From positions 1 through 5,922 of the forward strand of contig CALCVT010000033.1 in NCBI GenBank assembly GCA_937906495.1: DNA of 5,922 nucleotides, given 5' to 3'. Made by a program: the position numbers and the translations under genes. Shown piece by piece: positions 1-4,518 of this stretch (position 1 is its first letter; the number at the start of each line of letters is the position of its first letter). The notes under the pieces are model-generated. The model was not told where the DNA came from and did not search any database. It saw only the letters and a list, made by a program, of their open reading frames with translations. The stretch comes from an uncultured Prevotella sp. GTDB taxonomy: Bacteria; Bacteroidota; Bacteroidia; Bacteroidales; Bacteroidaceae.

Positions 1-160
1 ACTTTCAGCTGTCCGTTCCGGATGTAGAGGCCCTTTTCGGGCACGGTGGACAGGCAGCGGCCGTTCAGGTCATAAATCGGTCCGTTGGGCTTGAGGATGG
101 GCGAAGCCTCCACTTCGCCGATGGCGGTACGGATGGGTTCCTGGGGATGATACAGACCAT
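1..160. repeat. C-terminal block of the duplication, near-identical to 1522-1681
   Basis: Positions 1-160 align without gaps to 1522-1681 with about six differences. The block encodes the end of both secreted proteins (from about YYPQEPIRTAIGE to the tail). One change swaps Cys for Arg in the GR(C/R)LST stretch and another swaps Asn for Asp; others nearby are silent. Similarity falls sharply beyond about 160/1681, so this is a conserved end module next to a diverged centre. Confidence 0.9.
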
Positions 161-944
161 GACCGGCATCGTAATAAACCGTACCATCACCTGCGCGGAT
201 GTAGTTCCAACCCGTCGGGGTACATGGACCTCCGTCCCAACCAATTGTAAAATCTTCAAATATATTCCAATTATAACATCCGCCAAAATAAGCCAGTCCT
301 TCTACAAATAAAGCAATATTCTCCCTAAAATAAAGCGGACCTTCTGCCGATGCTATTTCATCTTTTTTATACGGCCATCCATCTATTTGGTAGCAACGCG
401 CACCATCTAAGTTCTTAAAACCATGTAATACGTCATAGATATCACTTACCTTACTAATCATACCGACACAAAATGTAGTATCGCCCGGGTGTGCATCAGG
501 TCTTCCTGATGCTTCTCCCAAATGCTCGTAAACCATTGTGTCGCCGGGCACCCACGCATAATCGAAAATCAATTGTTCGAAATTGTTATGAATCTTACGA
601 TAATAAATCTTGCCATCGGTTTCACGTACTAAGCAACGCACTTTCTTTACGATATCCGGTCAATCGGCAAAATTATCTGGATAAATCTTACATTTGTTTG
701 TCCAAGACCACACCTTTTTATACAATTTGTTATCGACAATTGTGTCACCTCCTACCGAATCTACATAGGTGATATAAATCGGTGGTGAAGTTTCAGGGGT
801 ATATATATTTCTAAAGTCCACCCATTGCGAATAAATTCTCCCTTCCTCAAAACTCGAATAGCGCGGCTTTTGGTCGTTTTGTGCCATACTTACAGCAGCC
901 CACAACGAACAGCACAGCAGCATCAAAAAACTCAACTTTTTCAT
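1..944 (-). pseudogene. Secreted protein paralogue, interrupted by an in-frame TGA and cut by the window edge
   Basis: Starts at the ATG at 944-942. A signal peptide (MKKLSFLMLLCC...VSMAQ) is followed by the same N-terminal region as the intact paralogue at 1512-2414. Codon 95 (660-662) is TGA. Beyond it the same frame stays open for 219 codons to the window edge and reads as a convincing homologue: VRETDGKIYYR, LIFDYAWVPGDT, NLDGARCYQIDG, ALFVEGLAYFGG, then the tail IYDLNGRCLSTVPEKGLY. The lesion is therefore one nonsense codon, not a frameshift, and it lines up with Lys87 of the paralogue. Without it the product would be about 317 aa; only the last residues fall outside the window. The family is an uncharacterised Bacteroidetes exported type with patterns VRE..-..YYR, (L/V)(I/V)FDY.WVP.DT and a C-terminal sorting-like tail. 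It lies 19 nt behind the 81-aa gene, probably in one transcript. Recent inactivation is most likely; sequencing error or readthrough (UGA followed by C) is possible. Confidence 0.82.
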
Positions 945-1016
945 AGTGCGTAAATTTTAATTGTTAAGGAATAACTACTTTCTCACAACGCTGCACACGG
1001 CCTTGTGAGGTTAAAC
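833..1016. repeat. 5' block of the duplication, near-identical to 2303-2486
   Basis: The 184 bases align without gaps to 2303-2486 (offset 1470) with eight differences. The block covers the end of the small gene, the 19-nt gap, and the signal peptide and first ~35 codons of the large gene. It stops abruptly on both sides. On the upstream side the small gene of the right-hand copy has lost its body. On the downstream side the large genes diverge. Confidence 0.92.
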
Positions 1017-1209
1017 TGCCGGAAACCGATAAGGCATAAATCGGGGGCATGTCCGCTAAAGCAATTTGCTCGTCCTGACTCAACTGCCTGCCGATTTGAA
1101 TATCCCGTGTACTGGCTGATTGCGGCACTTGGAAAGTAGCCCGCGGATACTGCGCAAAGCCCATGACTGCCATCATCAGCATAAGCAATGTGATAGTAAT
1201 TTTTTTCAT
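964..1209 (-). CDS. Small secreted protein of unknown function (81 aa)
   Basis: Not recognised. The N-terminus MKKITITLLMLMMAVMGFAQ is a clear type I signal peptide with a likely cut near GFAQ, leaving about 61 exported residues. The mature part is polar (STRDIQIGRQLSQDEQ), then MPPIYALSVSG, and ends in QRCEKVVIP with one cysteine. No domain is recognisable; the IY...KVVI ending faintly recalls C-terminal sorting tails but is too short to assign. The ATG lies about 22-24 nt downstream of the expected start of transcription from the promoter at 1238-1268, and the leader is A/T-rich without Shine-Dalgarno, as usual in this phylum. The stop is 19 nt before the large secreted-protein gene, so the two are probably co-transcribed. 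The last 16 codons recur upstream of the second large gene with only silent changes, which supports a real coding frame. Confidence 0.72.
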   Translation of the reverse strand: MKKITITLLMLMMAVMGFAQYPRATFQVPQSASTRDIQIGRQLSQDEQIALADMPPIYALSVSGSLTSQGRVQRCEKVVIP

Positions 1210-1237
1210 ATCAATTAAATTTTAGTTAGTAATGCCA

Positions 1238-1268
1238 CAAATATAAGCCTTTATTTCGAAACTCAAAA
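1238..1268 (-). promoter_or_regulatory. Bacteroidetes-type promoter for the 81-aa gene and the left large gene
   Basis: On the minus strand TTTTG (1268-1264) is followed after 18 nt by TATATTTG (1245-1238), matching the -33 and TAnnTTTG -7 elements. Transcription would start near 1231-1233, just ahead of the ATG at 1209. A second -7 match, TAGGTTTG (1297-1290), lies upstream but has no well-spaced -33 partner. The region is homologous, without gaps, to that at 2555-2610. Confidence 0.72.
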
Positions 1269-1324
1269 CATTTTCTCTATTTATTTGTACAAACCTATCA
1301 TTTTTATACAAAATAGATACACAA

Positions 1325-1349
1325 ATAAGCAAAACGCACTCTGTGCGCT
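1325..1349 (-). terminator. Possible intrinsic terminator of the right-hand unit
   Basis: Read on the minus strand, CGCAC-AGA-GTGCG forms a short stem (5 Watson-Crick pairs, about 7 with flanking pairs, loop of 3) and runs into TTTTGCTTATTT. It lies about 165 nt after the stop of the 300-aa gene and before the next promoter on the same strand, a sensible place for a terminator. The stem is short, so confidence is low. Confidence 0.35.
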
Positions 1350-1382
1350 CCAATCATCGGCGTTGTACATACACCAAATACC

Positions 1383-1419
1383 CCCACCCGCCCGGCTCAC
1401 ACGGAGTCGGACGGATGGG
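1383..1419 (-). repeat. GC-rich imperfect hairpin downstream of the 300-aa gene
   Basis: Two 16-nt arms (1383-1398 and 1404-1419) enclose a 5-nt loop. In minus-strand RNA there are 13 Watson-Crick pairs, 2 G-U pairs and one A-C mismatch; in plus-strand RNA two of these become C-A mismatches. The structure therefore suits minus-strand transcription and would lie in the 3' untranslated region of the 300-aa gene, 93-129 nt past the stop. No T-run follows on the minus strand, so it may stabilise the 3' end rather than terminate. Apart from this and the possible terminator, 1294-1511 shows nothing. Confidence 0.6.
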
Positions 1420-1511
1420 AGTTTTCAATAAGTTGTCAATAATAGGCGAACTGATATCCGGCAACATCATGCGCCTGCACAAGGCTTAACTCAAAAATAT
1501 CAGTCTTGCCC

Positions 1512-2414
1512 TTACCGCGCTACTTTCAGCTGTCCGTTCCGGATGTAGAGGCCCTTTTCGGGCACGGTGGACAGGCGGCGGCCGTTCAGGTCATAAATCG
1601 GTCCGTCGGGCTTGAGGATGGGCGAAGCTTCCACTTCGCCGATGGCGGTACGAATGGGTTCCTGGGGGTAATACAGACCATAGCCCTTGTCAACATACAC
1701 GGTGCCATTGCCCGAACGGATGTAGTTATAGCCATGAGGTGAAGGAACGCCCCCAACAGCAAAGATATCAAACGCTGTAAACTGATCTAAGTTAAACCCT
1801 TCGTCCATCAAACCGATACCCTCTATAAAGTAAAGAGCATGCCGAAAATAATAGGGTGGATTATATTCTGGAAATAATAACGCTCCATGAATATCGTAAG
1901 TACGGGCATCATCTAAATTGGTGAATACACTTCCGGGAAAACGCTGCTTCAAGGTTTGCACATCATAAATATAACCGGTAAGGAAGGTGGTATCCGTACG
2001 ACCTGCATGTCCAATATTTTCAAAAACTATCGTATCGCGGGGCACCCAATTATAATCGAAGACTAAATATTCGGTATTCTTTGCGTGATAACGATAGTAA
2101 ATGCGACTACCCTCCTCGCGCACCATGTGCCGAACTGTTTTCTTTATTCCGTCCTTATACTTAGGGTCGTCAGGCCATATCAACGCGGCATTCGACCAAC
2201 TCCACACTTTTTTATAGGTTTTACCTTGTACAATGGTATCACCGCCAATTGAATCCACATAACTAATCGTTGGGTAATTGGAATAACCGCTCCATCTTGA
2301 CAAAATTCTCCCTTCCTCAAAACTCGTATAGCGCGGCTTCTGATCGTTTTGCGCCATACTTACAGCAGCCCACAACGAACAGCACAGCAGCATCAAAAAA
2401 CTTAACTTTTTCAT
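1512..2414 (-). CDS. Secreted protein of uncharacterised Bacteroidetes family (300 aa)
   Basis: A type I signal peptide covers residues 1-21 (MKKLSFLMLLCC...VSMAQ). Then come YVDSIGGDTIVQGKTYKKVW (52-71), VREEGSRIYYR (98-108), YLVFDYNWVPRDTIV (116-130), DTTF..G (141-147), NLDDARTYDIHG (166-177), FIEGIGLMDEGF (196-207) and a tail from about 250 ending YDLNGRR...GLYIRNGQ...VAR. I recognise the VRE..YYR / FDY..GDT / EGIG pattern from many exported Bacteroidetes proteins of unknown function. The tail resembles a short type IX secretion (type A) or Prevotella-type C-terminal signature, so a surface or extracellular location is likely. No catalytic motif is visible. The start is fixed by the signal peptide; the leader is A/T-rich without Shine-Dalgarno. 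Upstream lie the remnant of the small gene and a promoter with a weakened -33 box. The neighbouring paralogue has near-identical ends but a different centre. Confidence 0.88.
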   Translation of the reverse strand: MKKLSFLMLLCCSLWAAVSMAQNDQKPRYTSFEEGRILSRWSGYSNYPTISYVDSIGGDTIVQGKTYKKVWSWSNAALIWPDDPKYKDGIKKTVRHMVREEGSRIYYRYHAKNTEYLVFDYNWVPRDTIVFENIGHAGRTDTTFLTGYIYDVQTLKQRFPGSVFTNLDDARTYDIHGALLFPEYNPPYYFRHALYFIEGIGLMDEGFNLDQFTAFDIFAVGGVPSPHGYNYIRSGNGTVYVDKGYGLYYPQEPIRTAIGEVEASPILKPDGPIYDLNGRRLSTVPEKGLYIRNGQLKVAR

Positions 2415-2433
2415 AGTTCGTAAATTTTAATTG

Positions 2434-2550
2434 TTAAGGAATAACTACTTTCTCACAACGCTGTACACGGCCTTGAGAGGTTAAACATGGTGAACAAGCA
2501 GCTACTGAATAGCATATCACTACAAAATAGCCACACCTATCATTATTCAT
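2434..2550 (-). pseudogene. Remnant of the small secreted-protein gene, or a 38-aa chimeric ORF
   Basis: The last 16 codons (LTSQGRVQRCEKVVIP, stop 2434-2436) match the 81-aa gene exactly at protein level; the two base changes, TCA to TCT and GTG to GTA, are silent. The rest, including the original signal peptide, is replaced by about 69 unrelated bases where the other copy has 221, so there was a deletion or replacement. The new sequence happens to keep the frame open: an ATG at 2550-2548 gives 38 codons, starting MNNDRCGYFVVICYSVAAC. That ATG falls at the predicted transcription start, so translation would have to be leaderless. Most likely this is a decayed gene. The hydrophobic stretch before VAAC resembles a lipoprotein signal, so a small new product cannot be excluded. 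Confidence 0.6.
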
Positions 2551-2554
2551 GTTG

Positions 2555-2585
2555 CAAATATACGCCTTAATTTAGATATTCCATA
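2555..2585 (-). promoter_or_regulatory. Promoter of the 300-aa gene, with altered -33 box
   Basis: The minus strand has TATATTTG (2562-2555), a full TAnnTTTG -7 element. An ungapped alignment with the other copy (2555-2610 against 1238-1293) places its -33 box at 2581-2585, where TTTTG of the left copy reads TATGG here. Transcription would start near 2548-2550, giving a leader of about 135 nt before the ATG at 2414 that includes the small-gene remnant. Confidence 0.55.
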
Positions 2586-2610
2586 CTTTTACTTGTGTTT
2601 TTTTTACAAA

Positions 2611-2950
2611 ATGTTATTTTGGAGATAACAGGCAAAAATCTGATAATAAAAAATTGACTAACGGACAATAGGCCCAAGCAGCATACCCTTTAAACAGCTG
2701 CTGTCGGTATGAGGGTTGCCGGATGCCCCAAGAAGAAGATGGCTGCAAAGTATGACAAAGCAAAATCAGGCACATCACACGGGGGATACCTCATCGAAAA
2801 ACAATAAGGACTTACGGATTTTTGTGAACTGCCTTAAAAAATTCAACACCCCCTCTTGGATTTCGGGAAGCAATATTTACACCGGAGGCCGATTTTTATC
2901 CCCCCCGACGCTCGCTTCAAGCAAACGGCAAGCGGTATTTAACCAAGCTG
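2611..2950. other. Interval without a convincing gene
   Basis: Between the minus-strand promoter and the transporter's upstream region I see no recognisable gene or RNA. It contains an 11-nt dyad ACAGC-T-GCTGT (2694-2704), a 32-codon plus-strand ORF (2709-2807, see findings) and a run of seven C (2900-2906). A longer open frame starting at TTG 2716 runs into the transporter gene in another frame and has no recognisable features. Confidence 0.5.
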
Positions 2951-2977
2951 TACGGGGCTTTTTAGTAAGGGAATGCT

Positions 2978-2985
2978 TAACTTTG
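2978..2985 (+). promoter_or_regulatory. -7 element upstream of the transporter gene
   Basis: TAACTTTG fits TAnnTTTG. No good TTTG lies at the usual 18-21 nt upstream; the nearest T-run (2959-2963) is only 14 nt away. If used, transcription would begin near 2992 and the transporter mRNA would have a leader of about 127 nt. Confidence 0.42.
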
Positions 2986-2995
2986 TATGTGCTAC

Positions 2996-3078
2996 GGCAG
3001 TCCTTAGCCTTTCATGCAAGGGTGGAACGCCCCGGCAACCCGGTGTGCACCGTGGTCAGAAGGATGATGGGGGCTGCC
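2996..3078 (+). promoter_or_regulatory. Foldable GC-rich leader before the transporter (possible cis-regulatory RNA)
   Basis: GGCAGTCC (2996-3003) can pair with GGGCTGCC (3071-3078): eight pairs including one G-U. An inner alternative pairs TCCTT (3001-3005) with AAGGA (3060-3064). Inside lie GGGT/ACCC (3020-3023 with 3038-3041) and a tetraloop hairpin CGGT-GTGC-ACCG (3041-3052). The strings GGTGGA and CCCGGCAACC recall the SAM-I riboswitch core, but the kink-turn, the P4 helix and the usual GGTGCxAAxxCC segment are absent, so I do not assign it to that family. It starts right after the predicted transcription start. Confidence 0.25.
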
Positions 3079-3118
3079 TGTCAGCAATATCTGCAAAATA
3101 CAGCAAACAACACACGCA

Positions 3119-4294
3119 ATGAAATCAGTTTTACGCGAAAACCAAGGGCTTCCGGCCTCAATTTTGTGGACACTCGCCATTGTGGCAGGTGCTTCGGTGG
3201 CCAACCTTTATTACAACCAGCCTTTGCTCGGCCTGATTAGCGGCGACCTGGGGGTATCGGAGTTTCAAACCAACCTCATGGCCATGATTACCCAAATGGG
3301 CTATGCACTCGGCCTGCTGTTTATCGTGCCCTTAGGCGACCTTTACCGGCGCAAGCGCATTATTCTGACCAACTTTGGGCTTTTGGTCATTGCCCTGCTC
3401 ACCATTGCCTCGGCCACAAGCATCTACCTGATATGGGCAGCCTCGCTCCTGACCGGCATCTGCTCGATGATACCCCAGATATTTGTGCCGATAGCCTCGC
3501 AGTTTTCGCGACCGGAGCATAAGGGGCGAAATGTGGGCATCGTTATTTCGGGTTTGCTCACGGGCATACTGGCCTCGCGCGTAGTGAGCGGCTTTATGGG
3601 CGAGGTGCTGGGCTGGCGGGCCATGTACTACATAGCTGCCGGCCTGATGGTGGTGTGCGCGGTAGTGGTGCTCAGGGTATTGCCCGATATACGTCCCACC
3701 TTCAGCGGAAGGTACAGTCAGCTCATGGGGTCGCTTTTTTCCCTGGTGCGCAACTATCCGGCACTGCGGGTTTATGCGCTGCGTTCGGGGTTGGCCTTCG
3801 GGTCGTTCCTGGCCTTGTGGTCGTGTCTGGCTTTTAAAATGGCGGGGGCACCATTTTATGCCGGCAGCGACGTGGTGGGCTACTTGGGGCTTTGCGGCAT
3901 TGCCGGTGCGCTGACAGCCTCAACGGTGGGCAAGTATGTAAAAAAAGTGGGTGTCAGGCGCTTTAACCTTGTGGGATGTGCCTTAATACTGCTGGCCTGG
4001 ATTTGTGTTTCGGCCGGTGGCAACAGCTACGCGGGCCTCGTGGCCGGTGTGCTGCTCATTGATATTGGCATGCAGTGCATCCAGCTCAGCAACCAGACCA
4101 GTATCTTTGAACTGTGCCCTTCGGCCTCAAACCGTGTCAATACCATCTTCATGACTACCTACTTTGCCGGTGGCTCGCTGGGCACATTGCTGGCCGGCAC
4201 TTGCTGGGAACAGGCGGAATGGATGGGGGTTACTGCCGTCGGCATGGCACTGACACTCTGCTCGTTGGCTATTACGCTGTGCAGCAAGCGGTAA
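3119..4294 (+). CDS. MFS transporter, drug:H+ antiporter-1 type (12 TM)
   Basis: A 391-aa inner-membrane protein with about 12 hydrophobic helices, six on each side of a central loop near residues 190-215. Helix 1 carries ANLYYNQPLL (28-37), a signature common in DHA1-type major facilitator proteins. Motif A appears in the helix 2-3 loop as GDLYRRKR (73-80), and a motif-C-like stretch SGFMGEVLGWR (157-167) follows helix 5, typical of proton-driven efflux antiporters. The length is normal for the family and no helix is missing. The start gives a short charged N-terminus before helix 1 and has an A-rich leader (CAAACAACACACGCA) typical of the phylum. The substrate cannot be read from sequence; efflux of a small molecule is the family-based guess. 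The next gene is 224 nt downstream with its own candidate promoters, so they are not clearly one operon. Confidence 0.93.
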   Translation: MKSVLRENQGLPASILWTLAIVAGASVANLYYNQPLLGLISGDLGVSEFQTNLMAMITQMGYALGLLFIVPLGDLYRRKRIILTNFGLLVIALLTIASATSIYLIWAASLLTGICSMIPQIFVPIASQFSRPEHKGRNVGIVISGLLTGILASRVVSGFMGEVLGWRAMYYIAAGLMVVCAVVVLRVLPDIRPTFSGRYSQLMGSLFSLVRNYPALRVYALRSGLAFGSFLALWSCLAFKMAGAPFYAGSDVVGYLGLCGIAGALTASTVGKYVKKVGVRRFNLVGCALILLAWICVSAGGNSYAGLVAGVLLIDIGMQCIQLSNQTSIFELCPSASNRVNTIFMTTYFAGGSLGTLLAGTCWEQAEWMGVTAVGMALTLCSLAITLCSKR

Positions 4295-4350
4295 GAACGG
4301 GAGTTGAAGGGCTTTGCGCCGTATCATATCCTTAAAAGCAAGCTTTCGGA

Positions 4351-4382
4351 TTTGCCACTCCGCTCGCCTTTCACTATCTTTA
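4351..4382 (+). promoter_or_regulatory. Candidate promoter, upstream copy of a direct repeat
   Basis: TTTG (4351-4354), 20 nt, then TATCTTTA (4375-4382), one base short of the TAnnTTTG consensus. It lies in the first copy of a 30-nt direct repeat. Its -7 box falls inside an inverted repeat (CTATCTT-TACAT-AAGATAG, 4374-4392). Transcripts would include the second copy. Confidence 0.5.
4352..4381 (+). repeat. 30-nt perfect direct repeat, copy 1 (copy 2 at 4438-4467)
   Basis: Both copies begin TTGCCACTCCGCTCGCC and end CACTATCTTT, without mismatch, 86 bases apart start to start. Each spans the -33 to -7 interval of a candidate promoter, so the repeat is probably a duplicated promoter. From memory, similar strings precede other Prevotella genes; that needs a genome search. 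Confidence 0.9.
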
Positions 4383-4410
4383 CATAAGATAGGAGGCGGC
4401 TCGGGAGTGG
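4355..4410 (+). terminator. Long imperfect inverted repeat, possible terminator of the transporter transcript
   Basis: CCACTCC (4355-4361) pairs with GGAGTGG (4404-4410), GCC (4366-4368 region) with GGC near 4394-4396, and CTATCTT (4374-4380) with AAGATAG (4386-4392) around a TACAT loop. It starts about 60 nt after the transporter stop. No T-run follows, but a second stem TGAAAAC-TAC-GTTTTCA (4418-4434) comes right after. It could terminate or stabilise the transporter mRNA, or control the first promoter copy that it overlaps. Confidence 0.4.
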
Positions 4411-4437
4411 AATCCTTTGAAAACTACGTTTTCAGGC

Positions 4438-4468
4438 TTGCCACTCCGCTCGCCTTTCACTATCTTTG
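4438..4468 (+). promoter_or_regulatory. Main candidate promoter of the alcohol dehydrogenase gene
   Basis: TTG (4438-4440), 20 nt, then TATCTTTG (4461-4468), a full TAnnTTTG -7 match. Transcription would start near 4474-4476, giving a leader of about 45 nt. It occupies the second copy of the 30-nt direct repeat and fits the consensus better than the first. Confidence 0.68.
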
Positions 4469-4473
4469 CCAAT

Positions 4474-4486
4474 GGACATGATGTCC
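4474..4486. promoter_or_regulatory. Dyad at the predicted transcription start (possible operator)
   Basis: GGACAT-G-ATGTCC is a perfect 6-1-6 inverted repeat placed at the expected start point, 5 nt after the -7 box. The position suits a repressor site for the dehydrogenase gene. It matches no binding site I know, and a short dyad can occur by chance. Confidence 0.3.
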
Positions 4487-4518
4487 GAAAAATGTTGAAC
4501 ATAAATGATGGCTGACCT

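Noticed and set aside
660..662. UGA recoding (selenocysteine or tryptophan) in the left large gene
   Set aside because: The aligned paralogue has Lys at this position, tryptophan is written TGG elsewhere, and no selenocysteine insertion element was seen. A mutation is simpler.
491..772. Plus-strand frame opposite the left secreted-protein gene
   Set aside because: The minus-strand frame here is homologous to the intact paralogue; the plus-strand reading is a shadow. The same applies to the frames at 65-286, 1506-1742 and 1586-1771.
1..2486. Duplicated region as an insertion sequence or composite transposon
   Set aside because: No transposase, terminal inverted repeats or target duplications. 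The repeats are coding ends of paralogous genes in tandem.
2996..3078. Assignment of the transporter leader as a SAM-I riboswitch
   Set aside because: Only GGTGGA and CCCGGCAACC match; the kink-turn, P4 and the conserved 3' segments are missing, so the name is not justified.
2716..3240. 174-codon plus-strand frame starting at TTG
   Set aside because: It overlaps the first 122 bases of the transporter in another frame, spans the predicted promoter and leader, and shows no domain, signal peptide or plausible start.
4352..4467. Two 30-nt repeats as a CRISPR array
   Set aside because: Only two copies, a 56-nt spacer that itself contains inverted repeats, and clear promoter boxes within the repeat.
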